From the NCBI RefSeq assembly GCF_018613835.1, contig NZ_JAGGPM010000030.1, forward strand, positions 1-64,000: a stretch of DNA of 64,000 nucleotides. Direction: 5' to 3'. Numbering within the stretch: the stretch's first letter is position 1; the number at the start of each line of letters is the position of its first letter. This document shows, in pieces, positions 1-8,100 of the stretch. The translations under genes and the position numbers were made by a program. The notes beneath the pieces were generated by a model that was not told where the DNA came from, made no database searches, and saw only the letters and a list, made by a program, of their open reading frames with translations. This DNA is from Arthrobacter sp. ISL-5 (lineage in GTDB: Bacteria > Actinomycetota > Actinomycetes > Actinomycetales > Micrococcaceae).

Positions 1-193
1 GGAAGTCGCGCAACGCGAAATACATGTCAGAAACCGGGGAATTTGCCCAGATCAGGGCAATAACCGCTGCGGCGACAAGCAGGATGCCGCCGACCGTTTC
101 CTTCCGCAGGATCTCGCCGATGCGCAGCACTTCGCCGTAGCTTCCCCGTCCCAAAACGGAAGAACGCGGAGGAACAGACGGGTTTTCACTCAT
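1..193 (-). CDS. nhaA: Na+/H+ antiporter NhaA, N-terminal part (cut by window edge)
   Basis: Reading leftward from an ATG at 193, the frame stays open to the window edge and gives 64 residues. After a hydrophilic lead comes RKETVGGILLVAAAVIALIW and then ANSPVSDMYFALRD. This is the typical start of NhaA: the ETVGG motif, first membrane helix and WANSP motif. NhaA exchanges sodium for protons across the cytoplasmic membrane and serves pH and salt homeostasis. Most of the protein lies outside the window, so completeness cannot be judged. The family call rests on the N-terminal signature alone but is quite specific. Confidence 0.85.
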   Translation of the reverse strand, partial: MSENPSVPPRSSVLGRGSYGEVLRIGEILRKETVGGILLVAAAVIALIWANSPVSDMYFALRDF

Positions 194-433
194 GAAGGTG
201 TCCTAAACATGGGGTCAACAAAAAACATGCCGACCAGACTTCCCGGCTCACCTCCAGCCAGTCTACCCACACCCACACCGCCCCACGACCGGCAGACGGG
301 ACCCGGGCCGCACAGCCCTAAGTGGAGCCGAGTATGACCGTCACGCCGGGGCCAAAAACGCTCGACATACTCACCGTTCCCCCGCTCGCCAACGACCACT
401 TCATGGTCATTAAATTGGATTAGGGAGCTGAAC

Positions 434-1525
434 ATGAAGGGCTTGCAGCTCCTCGATTCTTCCGGGCAGGTGCGCCTACAAGACATCCGTACACACGTCG
501 AGCGCCGGACGCACCGGAGCCGGCGGCTTCGCCAGCTACTGGCGCGGCCCCGGCTGGGGCTGGGTCCTCAGTTCAACCGCGTCGCTCTCCTGATCCGCCT
601 CCATCACGCAGCGGCCGACGGCCTGGCCGCACAGAGTCTGCTGACCGCCCTGTTTGACCCCGACGGCCAGACCTCCGTCGCGGAGGCAGTATCTATGGAA
701 ATCCAGCCCAGGCCAAGTGACTGGGAGCTCTTCACGGGCAACGCCCGCGATCACGGACGAGCCCTGGCCAGGGTCCTCACAACCCTGGCCCACCCTGCTC
801 ACCTGGCAGCATTCCTCGCAACGGGCGCGCAGCAAATGTCCCTGGCCCGGGCCGGCCGCGCTCCGGCGGTGTCGCTGAACGAACCAGTGGGTCCACGCCG
901 TCGCCTCATCCTCGTCCGGAACGACCTCGCCTCCACCAAAGCCCTCGCCCACCGGTATGGTGCGAGGCTCACCGACCTTCTGCTGGCCGCCTACGCGGGC
1001 GGGTGCAGGGCGTACTGGAAACCCGAGGCGAGCTGACACCGCAGCTCGAGCTCAAGGTGTCCGTCGCAGCGTCCTTACGCGGCCCCGGCGAAACCACAAG
1101 CGAACCGCGTCGGCGTACGAATAGCGCCCATACCGGTCGGGGAACCAAACCCAGCGCGGCGGCTCAAAGGTATCGTCAGAGTGATGTCAGCCCAACGCCT
1201 CCAGCCGCCGTACCAACCCGGCAGCCGCCTCCTGCAGTGATGGATGGTCCGGGCGATGTTCCATCAGCGGCTGGTGAACCTTCTACTGAGTAACCTGCCC
1301 GGCCCGCCGGTACCCGTTTACTTCGCGGGAGCCAAAGTGCTGGCGATGTTCCAGATCGGTGTGGTGCAAGGCAATATCCCCCTTGGCATCAGCGTGCTTT
1401 CCTACTCAGGCCAGCTGAACAGTGTCATCGTCGCCGATGCAGATGCCATCCCCGATCTTGAGGTCTTCAGCCGCGGGCTTTCCGAGACGTTCGAACAACT
1501 TCAGACGGATGCCCCGGAGCCCTGA
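434..1525 (+). pseudogene. Decayed wax ester synthase / diacylglycerol acyltransferase (WS/DGAT)
   Basis: Pieces of a WS/DGAT lie in order but in changing frames. The first frame starts at the ATG at 434, behind AGGGAG, and carries the acyltransferase motif HHAAADG. The segment between PRLGLG and this motif is much shorter than in intact enzymes, so an internal deletion is likely. Near 1010-1020 the match moves to the next frame (RGELTPQLELKVSVAASLRG). Near 1097 it moves back (NRVGVRIAPIPVGEPNPARR), where a TGA at 1238-1240 interrupts it before the C-terminal domain resumes (NLLLSNLPGPPVPVYFAGAK) to 1525. Intact enzymes of about 460 residues make triacylglycerol or wax esters. This copy should be non-functional. 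A universal stress protein follows, a pairing also seen near tgs1 in mycobacterial dormancy regions. Confidence 0.85.
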
Positions 1526-1601
1526 GTGCCGCAAAGTACTCTGAGAGGAAACGCAACCGGTGCAGGCACCCGAGCCTGAACCACCAGACAAGGGGGAAAC
1601 C

Positions 1602-2480
1602 GTGCCGGAGTCCAAGACCATCGTGGTCGGCTATGACGGTTCGGCTCAAGCGGCACAAGCCGTCCGCTGGGCGGCAGAGCAGGCGGCCCTGCGCAACCGT
1701 CCCCTGCATCTGGTGCATTGCTCACTGTGGCCCCTGCTGACCCACGACCTCGGCCCGGTCCCCGGCGTGGCAGACAGCGGACTTGAACGGTCCGCGCAAG
1801 TCACCGTCGAAGAGGGCCTGGCACATGCGAAGCATGCCGCACCCGGGGTCGAAGTTCGAACCAGCCTTCTATACGGGTGGCCCAGTGTACATCTGCCCAA
1901 AATTTCCGCCGGCGAAGAAATGCTGGTCGTCGGAAGCCGCGGCATCGGTGGGTTTATGGGACTGCTCGTCGGGTCCGTGAGTCTGGAAATGGCAGCCACC
2001 GCAGCATGTCCGGTTGCGGTGATCAGATCCGACGAACACCCTGACGGGCCCGTCGTCGTCGCCATCGACAGCTCAGGCTCTACGGCAGCACTCGAAGATG
2101 CCTGCGCCGTCGCTGCCGTGACGGGAGCGAACCTCAACATCGTTCACGTACAACATGCCCCCGCCGGCTACAGATTGCTTCGGGACCCCGTCGATGCTCG
2201 GCCTGCAGCAGAGGCACTTCTGGACTCAGCCGTCAGTATTGCCCGCGACCTGGCGCCCGGAACCACCGTGGAAAGACATCTGCTCACCGATACCTCCATC
2301 CCCCGAGCGATCCTGAACGCGTCCCGGGGTGCCCGCCTCACAGTCGTGGGGACCAAGGGCCACGGACTCATAAAAGGCACCATCGGTTCCACCGCCCACG
2401 CAGTCCTTCACCATGCCCACGGTCCAGTGCTCATTTCCCGGCGTAACAGCACAGGGCATGACGCCCAGGAAATGCTGTAG
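1602..2480 (+). CDS. Universal stress protein with two tandem Usp domains
   Basis: The 292-residue protein has two UspA folds. The first opens with KTIVVGYDGSAQAAQAV and ends with the nucleotide-binding loop VVGSRGIGGFMGLLVGSVS. The second has VVVAIDSS near its start and VVGTKGHGLIKGTIGSTAHA near its end. The G-x2-G-x9-G(S/T) pattern points to ATP-binding Usp proteins of the cytoplasm, which help cells survive hypoxia, stationary phase or stress. I chose the GTG at 1602 because AGGGGGA stands at the right distance before it. An in-frame GTG at 1560 would add 14 Pro/Glu-rich residues. It lies 76 nt after the WS/DGAT remnant and may once have shared its transcript. Confidence 0.9.
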   Translation: MPESKTIVVGYDGSAQAAQAVRWAAEQAALRNRPLHLVHCSLWPLLTHDLGPVPGVADSGLERSAQVTVEEGLAHAKHAAPGVEVRTSLLYGWPSVHLPKISAGEEMLVVGSRGIGGFMGLLVGSVSLEMAATAACPVAVIRSDEHPDGPVVVAIDSSGSTAALEDACAVAAVTGANLNIVHVQHAPAGYRLLRDPVDARPAAEALLDSAVSIARDLAPGTTVERHLLTDTSIPRAILNASRGARLTVVGTKGHGLIKGTIGSTAHAVLHHAHGPVLISRRNSTGHDAQEML

Positions 2481-2532
2481 GCCGTTCGGGCCTGGGACTG
2501 AATGCGGACGTTGCGTGCGACGGTGACGGCGC

Positions 2533-3357
2533 TCATCGATCAGCCGGTTTCGCTCCAAGGGTCACGGCGACCGGTGCGGGCCCGGTATTTGATCCACATT
2601 CGGCACAGCAGGAACCGCTTGGGTCCGTGTGCGCCAGGGTGACCGCCACGGTATCGGTCAGGGCCGTTGCGGCGGGTCCGGCCGGGACGCAGCAGTCATC
2701 CTCTTCTTCGGAGTGGTCGGCGCCGGTGTGCGGGATGGCGCAGCAGGCTTCGCCATGCCAGGCATTGATGCCTTCCCGCACCGCGATACCGGCGATGACC
2801 AGGGCGGCTCCCGCGTCGGCCCACCACCAGCCAAGGGCGCTGTTCAGGACCAAGCCAGCCAGCAGGACGGCGGAGAGGTAGGTGCACAGCAGCGTCTGTT
2901 TGGAATCGGCCACCGCTGTCCGGGAGCCGAGTTCCCGGCCTGCCCGGCGCTGCACCCAGGACAGGACCGGCATGATCGCCAGGCTCAGCGCCGCGATCAC
3001 GATGCCCGGGGTGGAATGCTGGGCCTCTCCGCCTCCTGTGAGAGCACGGACAGCGTCCACGGTCACGAACGCGGCGAGGGCGAAGAAGGAGATGGCGATG
3101 ATCCGCAGGGTCAGGTGCTCACGCCGCTCCGGGTCTTTGGCGGAGAACTGCCAGGACAACGCCAGAGCGGAAGTCACCTCAATGACCGAGTCAAGACCGA
3201 AGCCGATCAGCGCGGAGGAGTCGGCGACCCCTCCGGCCCAGAGCGCCACAATGGCCTCGATGAGGTTGTAGGTAATGGTCGCGGCCGCGAACAGCCGGAT
3301 CCTGAGGCTCAGCACCGCACGGCGTTCCGGGCTTGGTGCGTGCAGCAGCGCCGTCAT
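2533..3357 (-). CDS. Cation diffusion facilitator-like transporter with Cys/His-rich tail
   Basis: This 274-residue membrane protein has about six hydrophobic segments, with FGLDSVIEVTSALALSW and later ADAGAALVIAGIAVREGINA, the membrane-helix motifs of CDF (cation efflux) proteins. The last 70 residues are rich in Cys pairs and His (HGEACCAIPHTGADH, EEEDDCCV, GSCCAECG), suggesting a metal-binding tail. It overlaps the CmtR-like regulator by 4 nt (ATGA) and is surely co-transcribed with it. The expected role is export of a divalent metal such as Cd, Pb or Zn from the cytoplasm. The metal itself is inferred from the sensor, not shown. The frame is open further upstream, but the ATG at 3357 fits the overlap. 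Confidence 0.85.
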   Translation of the reverse strand: MTALLHAPSPERRAVLSLRIRLFAAATITYNLIEAIVALWAGGVADSSALIGFGLDSVIEVTSALALSWQFSAKDPERREHLTLRIIAISFFALAAFVTVDAVRALTGGGEAQHSTPGIVIAALSLAIMPVLSWVQRRAGRELGSRTAVADSKQTLLCTYLSAVLLAGLVLNSALGWWWADAGAALVIAGIAVREGINAWHGEACCAIPHTGADHSEEEDDCCVPAGPAATALTDTVAVTLAHTDPSGSCCAECGSNTGPAPVAVTLGAKPADR

Positions 3358-3698
3358 GCGAACCACTCCCCGTCCGGGGCGCAGCAGGCCGGATCCACTG
3401 CGAGGACCGCACCGATCAGGTCCTTGATCGCGTGGCCCAGCCGCGCGTCCACGAGTTCGTACCGGGACCGCCGCCCGTCCGGAACGGCAACCACCAGGCC
3501 GCAGCCGCGCAGGCACGTCAGGTGGTTGGACATGCTCTGCCGGGACACTCCCAGTGCGTCTGCCAGATCCGAGGGATAGGACGGGGCGTCTGAGAGAGCC
3601 AGAAGGATCCGGGCGCGGGTAGGGTCCGAGACCGCGTAGCCGAACCGGGCCAGCACTGGTGCCTGGGTGAGCGTTTCCATGCCACAAAAGTACAGCAT
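3354..3698 (-). CDS. cmtR: ArsR/SmtB-family metal sensor, CmtR-like
   Basis: A 114-residue winged-helix repressor. The recognition region holds SNHLTCLRGCGLVVA, which keeps the CxxxC pair that binds Cd or Pb in Mycobacterium tuberculosis CmtR (Cys57/Cys61 there; 62 and 66 here). The C-terminus has a further CC pair (105-106), where CmtR has its third ligand Cys102. I chose the ATG at 3698 because MLYFCGME aligns with the MLTCEM start of CmtR. The ATG at 3680 is an alternative and no Shine-Dalgarno is evident for either. It is the first gene of a two-gene unit with the CDF transporter. By family behaviour it represses this unit until metal binds. Confidence 0.88.
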   Translation of the reverse strand: MLYFCGMETLTQAPVLARFGYAVSDPTRARILLALSDAPSYPSDLADALGVSRQSMSNHLTCLRGCGLVVAVPDGRRSRYELVDARLGHAIKDLIGAVLAVDPACCAPDGEWFA

Positions 3699-3702
3699 CG
3701 GA

Positions 3703-3727
3703 TGTATTCACGCAAAGGTGTATTCAC
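3703..3727. promoter_or_regulatory. Direct repeat before the CmtR-like gene, possible operator
   Basis: The 9-mer TGTATTCAC occurs at 3703-3711 and again at 3719-3727, exactly 16 bp apart, directly upstream of the regulator start. A spacing near one and a half helical turns and the position suit a repressor site. No binding data exist, and CmtR operators elsewhere need not look like this. Confidence 0.4.
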
Positions 3728-3817
3728 ACGAGGCGATGGGCCCTTCTGCCGGCCAACACGAAAAACCGGCCCGCCGCCGTCGTTCTTTCCGGAGAACTTT
3801 GGTGATACCTTCCGTTC

Positions 3818-4915
3818 ATGGACTCCCGGCCTGATCCGGACAAAACGGGCAGCGCAGCCCCCTCCGGAGGACCCGCGAAGCGCAAGCCGACGGCCTTCAA
3901 GGTGCTGATTGCGGCGCTCATTGTGATCCCGCTGGTGGCCGCCGGGTTCATCTTCAACCTGGCGCGGATCTGGGACACCGAAACGGCCACGCTCGAAACC
4001 CAAAGCCCGTCGCCAACGGCCACAGCCACGCCCACGCCGACGCCGAAGCCCACCGTGAAGCCGTCCCCCAAGGCCACGCCGCTGAAGCCGCCGCCACCGC
4101 CGACGCTGCCCATGAACATCCTGGTCCTCGGCAGCGACCACCGCCGCGGTGACCCCCCGGCACCCAGCGGCCTGCCCGACCAGCGCGCGGATGCCATCAT
4201 GCTGGTCCACCTCGCGCGGGACGGCAGGCACGTGTACGGCATCTCGCTCATGCGCGACACCTGGGTGCCCATCCCCGGCTACGGCGAAGCGAAAATCAAC
4301 TCGTCCCTGATGCTCGGGGGCGTGCCGCTGGTGGTGAGGACCGTGGAATCGCTGTTTGGCCAGAAGATCCACCACGTCATTTCAATGGACTTCGAGGGCT
4401 TCAGGGGCATCACCGATGCGCTCGGCGGCGTGGACGTCAACGTCAGGGAGGCCTTCACCTCCACGCATGACACGCACCAGCACTTTCCTGCGGGCGTGAA
4501 CAAGCTCAAGGGCCAGCGGGCACTCGAATTCGTCCGGGAGCGCTATGCGTTTGCCGACGGCGACTTCCAGCGGATCAGGAACCAGCAGACCATGGTGCGC
4601 GCCACGCTGGCCAAGCTCCTCTCCGCAAAGACCCTGTCCAATCCCGTGACCCTTTACAAGGTGGTCAGCACGGCATCCCGGTACATGAAAGTGGACAAGG
4701 GCCTCACGGCCGCCAAGCTCGCCAGCCTGGCATATAGCCTCCGCAACGTCCGCATGCAGGACGCCGTGTTCTTCAACCTGCCCACCGCCGGCTTCGGGTT
4801 CAGTACCGACGGGCAGTCCATCGTCCTGCCGGACTGGGGCGCCTTCGCCGCTGTCGGGGCGGCGCTGGGGAGAGACACCGTGGGCGCGTACGTCGCGCAG
4901 AACAGACCCGGCTGA
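3818..4915 (+). CDS. LytR-CpsA-Psr (LCP) family cell-wall glycopolymer transferase
   Basis: 365 residues: a short cytoplasmic lead, one membrane helix at about 27-47, a Thr/Pro/Lys-rich linker at about 60-95 (repeats of TPTP and KPSP type), then the extracellular LCP domain. The domain shows ILVLGSDHR, the phosphate-binding RADAIMLVHL, SLMRDTWVPIPGYGEAKIN and LEFVRERYAFADGDFQRIRN, all LCP hallmarks with catalytic Arg and Asp residues. Such enzymes transfer lipid-linked glycopolymers such as teichoic acid or arabinogalactan onto peptidoglycan. It stands alone between two oppositely oriented groups, with only 12 nt to the converging arsC. A -10-like TACCTT at 3806-3811, 6 nt before the ATG, suggests leaderless translation. 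Confidence 0.92.
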   Translation: MDSRPDPDKTGSAAPSGGPAKRKPTAFKVLIAALIVIPLVAAGFIFNLARIWDTETATLETQSPSPTATATPTPTPKPTVKPSPKATPLKPPPPPTLPMNILVLGSDHRRGDPPAPSGLPDQRADAIMLVHLARDGRHVYGISLMRDTWVPIPGYGEAKINSSLMLGGVPLVVRTVESLFGQKIHHVISMDFEGFRGITDALGGVDVNVREAFTSTHDTHQHFPAGVNKLKGQRALEFVRERYAFADGDFQRIRNQQTMVRATLAKLLSAKTLSNPVTLYKVVSTASRYMKVDKGLTAAKLASLAYSLRNVRMQDAVFFNLPTAGFGFSTDGQSIVLPDWGAFAAVGAALGRDTVGAYVAQNRPG

Positions 4916-4927
4916 CGTCCGCGCGGG

Positions 4928-5362
4928 CTAGTTCCCGGTCAGTTCCGCGTAGAGCTTCTGGACCCGGGCCCTGATGTCGTCCCGGACCAGGCGCATCCGT
5001 TCCACGCCTTCGATGCCGCGTTCGGAGGGCTCATCCGTCTCCCAGACCTCAAAGCGGGCGCCTTCGTGCGGCTCGAGCTTCGCTTCGGTGCCCAGGACAA
5101 TGACCGCATCCACGGCGTCCAGGACCTCGCCGGTGACGGGTTTGGGGTGCTCGCCGGCGATGTCGATGCCTAGTTCGGCCAGGGAATCCACGGCCTGGGG
5201 ATTGAGGGACTTGCCCGGCTTGGTGCCTCCGGAATAGACGGTGACGGCCCCGCCGGCGAGTTGGTTCATCAGGCCAGCGGCGAGCTGGGATTTGCCGCCG
5301 TTCTTGCTGCAGACGAAGAGCACGGCAGGGGTCTTCGCTGCGCTGGTGGTGTCCTGGGTCAT
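4928..5362 (-). CDS. arsC: Arsenate reductase, mycothiol-dependent type
   Basis: 144 residues with the low-molecular-weight phosphatase fold. The catalytic loop is CSKNGGKSQLAAGLMN, the GGKS form seen in arsenate-mycothiol transferases of Corynebacterium glutamicum (ArsC1/ArsC2) rather than the usual NAGRS. YSGGTKPG, GEHPKPV, VIVLGTEA and WETDEPSERGIEG complete the match. The enzyme joins arsenate to mycothiol so that a mycoredoxin can release arsenite. The start overlaps the end of the preceding reductase by 4 nt, making this the last gene of the leftward ars operon. The same protein, as a broken C-terminal copy, recurs at 11518-11741. Confidence 0.9.
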   Translation of the reverse strand: MTQDTTSAAKTPAVLFVCSKNGGKSQLAAGLMNQLAGGAVTVYSGGTKPGKSLNPQAVDSLAELGIDIAGEHPKPVTGEVLDAVDAVIVLGTEAKLEPHEGARFEVWETDEPSERGIEGVERMRLVRDDIRARVQKLYAELTGN

Positions 5363-6018
5363 GAGAGTGTTGTTTCCTTTGTGAGTGAGTCGACCAGGGT
5401 TTTGACCCGGTCTTGGATCAGGTCCCGGATCTCCCGGACCGTTTCGAGGGGCTGGTCGGCCGGGTCCGGAACTTCCCAGTCCTCGTAGCGTTTGCCGGGA
5501 TAGATGGGGCACGAGTCGCCGCATCCCATGGTGATCACCACGTCGGAGGCGCGTACGACGTCGTCCGTGAGCGGCTTGGGATAGTTCCGGGACAGGTCCA
5601 GGCCCATCTCGGACAATACTGCCACGACGGCGGGGTCGAGTTCGGACGCCGGCAGGGAGCCGGCGGAGCGGACATGGATCCTGCTTTTGGCCTCGACGGT
5701 GAGCAGGGCTGCGGCCATCTGGGACCGTCCGGCGTTCTGCACGCAGACGAACAAGACCTCGGGCACCCCGGAGGCGATCGCTCCCTTGGACTTGGCCAGG
5801 GCGTTCAGCCGGTCGCTGGCGAAGTGTTCGGTGGTGGCGGGCAGGTAGCTGGTGATCTTCGCCGTCCTCGCCAGGGCCGTGTAGGACTCGAGGACGTAGC
5901 GTTCGACAGTTTCGGCGGCAAAGATCCCGGCGAACCTGTCCGAGAGGCGGGCGCTGATGCGGTGCAGAAGCTCGGTGTTGTCCTGCAGGCCCAGGCTGGT
6001 GTCACGGTGTTCAGTCAT
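5359..6018 (-). CDS. arsC: Arsenate reductase with N-terminal helical domain
   Basis: 219 residues. About the first 75 form a helical domain (LHRISARLSDRFAGIFAAET, ERYVLESYTALART) of the three-helix-bundle type found fused to actinobacterial arsenate reductases. The rest is a thioredoxin-type LMW-phosphatase domain with FVCVQNAGRSQMAAALL, VRSAGSLPASELDP, the DVVITMGCGDSCP loop carrying further Cys residues, and YPGKRYEDWEVPDP. It reduces arsenate to arsenite in the cytoplasm, and the clustered trxB could supply electrons. It is tightly coupled to the next arsC (4-nt overlap) and lies 33 nt after the flavoprotein gene. Confidence 0.9.
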   Translation of the reverse strand: MTEHRDTSLGLQDNTELLHRISARLSDRFAGIFAAETVERYVLESYTALARTAKITSYLPATTEHFASDRLNALAKSKGAIASGVPEVLFVCVQNAGRSQMAAALLTVEAKSRIHVRSAGSLPASELDPAVVAVLSEMGLDLSRNYPKPLTDDVVRASDVVITMGCGDSCPIYPGKRYEDWEVPDPADQPLETVREIRDLIQDRVKTLVDSLTKETTLS

Positions 6019-6051
6019 GGCAGCACTCCATTGCTTGTACTGGCTCGATTT

Positions 6052-7461
6052 CTAGTTGATGCCGGAGCGGCCGTGGGTCAGGCCGGTGGGGAAGCCGACC
6101 AGCGCCGGTACCGGAGCAGAGCAGCAGCCGCTCTCGGCGGAGGCCGACGGCGGGAAGGCACCAGCCGCCGTCGGCATCCCAACGGCCGGCGCCGGGACGT
6201 CGCAGCTGGTGCCGGCGTCGGTGGAGCAGACGCCGGTCTCGGGGAGTTCGAGCTGGACGGTGTCCGCGGCTTCACGGTCGCCGGCGAGGGCGGCCACGAC
6301 GGAGCGGACCTGCTCGTAGCCGGTGGCCAGCAGGAAGGTCGGTGCCCGGCCGTAGGACTTCATGCCCACGATGTAGAAGTCCTTGTCCGGGTGGGCCAGC
6401 AGCTTCGCGCCGTGCGGCGGGACGGTGCCGCAGGAGTGGAATTCGGGATCGATCAGCGGACCGAGCTCCACCGGCGCCTCGACGGCCGGATCCAGGTTGA
6501 GCCTGAGTTCGCGCAGGATGTCCAGATTGGGGCGGAAGCCGGTGCAGGGCACCACGACGTCGGCGTCCAGGGTGCGGCCGTCCACGGCTTCGACGGTCAC
6601 GCCGGAATCGAGTGCTTTGAGGGATGCGATGCCGAAGCCGGTGTGCAGTTCGATTTTGCCGGCCTCCACGAGGCGCCGGACCCGGCCGCCGAGCTGGCCG
6701 CGCGCGGGCAGCCCGTCGGAGTCGCCGCCGCCGTAGACCTTCGCCGCGGAGTCGCCGCGGACTGCCCACAGGATCCTGGTGTCCGGCTCGTCTTTGGCGA
6801 GGTCGGCCAGGCTGATGAGGGTGTTGGCGGCGGAGTGTCCGGCACCGACCACCAGGACGCGGCGTCCGGCAAATGACCGGCGGTCCCGGCCGGTGACATC
6901 GGGCAGCGGCGCGGAGATCCTGTCCGCCGCAGCGTCCTCGCCGATGGCGGGCAGGCCCGACGTGCCCAGCGGGTTGCGGCGGGACCAGGTGCCGGAGGCG
7001 TCGATGACCGCTGCCACGGTGTGGTCGCGGGTTTCGCCGTCCTCATGCTCGACGCGGACCACGAACGGCGTGGTGTCCCGGTTCCGCACGTGGGTCTTGT
7101 CCAGGCCCTGCCGCGTCACGGCCACGGCGCGCGCGCCGGTCTGCAGCCGCGAGGCGATCTGCGGCAGCGCGGCCAGCGGCGCGAGGTAGCTGTCGATGAG
7201 TTCGCCGCCGTACGGCAGTGCTGTGGGCCGCGGGGATTCCCAGCTGGAACCTTCGAGCAGGCGGAGGGCGGCGGCGTCGAGGTTGAACCGCCACGGTGAG
7301 AACAGCCGGATGTGGCGCCACTGCTCAATGGCCGCGCCCGCCGCCGGGCCTGCCTCGAAGACCAGCGGCTCCAGGCCGCGTTCGAGCAGGTGCGCCGCGG
7401 CGGCAAGGCCCACCGGACCGGCGCCGATGACGGCAACAGGAAGGTTCTTCGCTGAATCCAT
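6052..7461 (-). CDS. FAD/NAD(P)-dependent flavoprotein of the ars operon, ArsO-like
   Basis: 469 residues with two Rossmann motifs, VAVIGAGPVGLAAAAHLLER at the start and VLVVGAGHSAANTLI in the middle, plus PCTGFRPNLDIL, as in flavin monooxygenase or thioredoxin-reductase-like proteins. Relatives occur in arsenic islands as putative monooxygenase ArsO; the reaction is not established. The C-terminal 60 residues look like a separate tail rich in Ala, Pro and Cys (ETGVCSTDAGTSCDV, SAESGCCSAPVP), which could bind metalloid. The start at 7461 is set by GAGGAA 5 nt upstream; an ATG at 7497 is less likely. It lies between the Cys-rich microprotein and the helical-domain arsC. Confidence 0.8.
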   Translation of the reverse strand: MDSAKNLPVAVIGAGPVGLAAAAHLLERGLEPLVFEAGPAAGAAIEQWRHIRLFSPWRFNLDAAALRLLEGSSWESPRPTALPYGGELIDSYLAPLAALPQIASRLQTGARAVAVTRQGLDKTHVRNRDTTPFVVRVEHEDGETRDHTVAAVIDASGTWSRRNPLGTSGLPAIGEDAAADRISAPLPDVTGRDRRSFAGRRVLVVGAGHSAANTLISLADLAKDEPDTRILWAVRGDSAAKVYGGGDSDGLPARGQLGGRVRRLVEAGKIELHTGFGIASLKALDSGVTVEAVDGRTLDADVVVPCTGFRPNLDILRELRLNLDPAVEAPVELGPLIDPEFHSCGTVPPHGAKLLAHPDKDFYIVGMKSYGRAPTFLLATGYEQVRSVVAALAGDREAADTVQLELPETGVCSTDAGTSCDVPAPAVGMPTAAGAFPPSASAESGCCSAPVPALVGFPTGLTHGRSGIN

Positions 7462-7492
7462 ACGTTCCTCATTTCCATCTGTGGGTTCGTGG

Positions 7493-7558
7493 CCCAACTA
7501 GGTAGCAGTAGGTGTCGTTTTGAGGGCCCAAAACGACACCTGCTGCTACCTAGTTGGG
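7493..7558. repeat. 66-bp palindromic repeat, family A copy 1
   Basis: Arms of about 30 bp beginning CCCAACTAGGTAGCAG and ending with its complement pair with only one mismatch around a 6-nt loop. It lies inside the leftward ars operon, between the microprotein and the flavoprotein, and touches the upstream edge of the flavoprotein leader. Copies 2 and 3 at 11393 and 11755 have the same length and ends. Confidence 0.92.
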
Positions 7559-7577
7559 CGGAAAGGCGGGCGGGGGG

Positions 7578-7637
7578 TCAGCAGCAGTCCTGATCGTCGT
7601 CGCAGCAGCCCGAGTCGCCGCAGCATCCGGTGTTCAT
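7578..7637 (-). CDS. 19-residue Cys-rich microprotein in the ars operon
   Basis: The reading frame gives MNTGCCGDSGCCDDDQDCC and then a stop. Six of 19 residues are Cys, in three CC pairs, and five are Asp. A near-perfect Shine-Dalgarno (AGGAGGTG, with GGGGAGG before it) precedes the ATG by 6 nt, which is strong support for translation at this small size. It lies 40 nt after an arsenate reductase gene and before the Cys-tailed flavoprotein, so all would share one mRNA. Vicinal Cys pairs bind arsenite well, so a metalloid-binding or chaperone role is a reasonable inference. I know no named family for it. Confidence 0.65.
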   Translation of the reverse strand: MNTGCCGDSGCCDDDQDCC

Positions 7638-7677
7638 TCAGCTCACCTCCTCCCCTTCAGGGTTTAGGCGTGGTGGG

Positions 7678-8100
7678 TTACTTGGCGGCGGGGATCAGGG
7701 ATTCGATAAGGCCCTCGATGCGCGTCTTGATCTCGTCGCGGATCGGGCGGACGGAGTCGACGCCCTTGCCGGCCGGATCCTCCAGGACCCAGTCCTCGTA
7801 GCGCTTGCCGGGGAAGTACGGGCACTCGTCGCCGCAGCCCATGGTGATCACCACGTCCGATTCCTTCACGGCCTCCGTGGTGAGGACCTTCGGGACCTCG
7901 GCGGACATGTCGATGCCGACCTCTGCCATCGCTTCCACGGCCGCGGGGTTGATCTTGTCTGCGGGCTGCGAGCCGGCGGAACGGACCTCGATATCGCCCT
8001 TGGAAAGGCTGGTCAGGAACGCGGCGGCCATCTGGGAGCGGCCGGCGTTGTGCACGCAGACGAAGAGGACGGAGGGCTTCTTGGCGGTTTCGGTGCTCAC
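7678..8100 (-). CDS. arsC: Arsenate reductase, thioredoxin type
   Basis: 140 residues: FVCVHNAGRSQMAAAFLTSL (the CX5R phosphatase loop), VRSAGSQPADKINPAAVEAM, DVVITMGCGDECPYFPGK and YEDWVLEDPAGKGVDSVRPI. This is the compact single-domain actinobacterial ArsC that reduces arsenate to arsenite with thiol electrons. The GTG at 8100 has AGGAGA 5 nt before it. It is the first gene behind the ArsR-controlled promoter at 8204-8233 and leads the leftward operon with the microprotein, the flavoprotein and two more reductases. Confidence 0.93.
   Translation of the reverse strand: MSTETAKKPSVLFVCVHNAGRSQMAAAFLTSLSKGDIEVRSAGSQPADKINPAAVEAMAEVGIDMSAEVPKVLTTEAVKESDVVITMGCGDECPYFPGKRYEDWVLEDPAGKGVDSVRPIRDEIKTRIEGLIESLIPAAK

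Noticed and set aside
2629..3579. Long plus-strand frame opposite the CDF and CmtR-like genes
   Set aside because: It is the antisense shadow of two well supported genes; its protein has no family features and low hydrophobicity.
5413..6876. 487-codon plus-strand frame opposite the ars operon
   Set aside because: It spans several genes on the other strand and shows the Gly/Arg/His bias of GC-rich antisense sequence.
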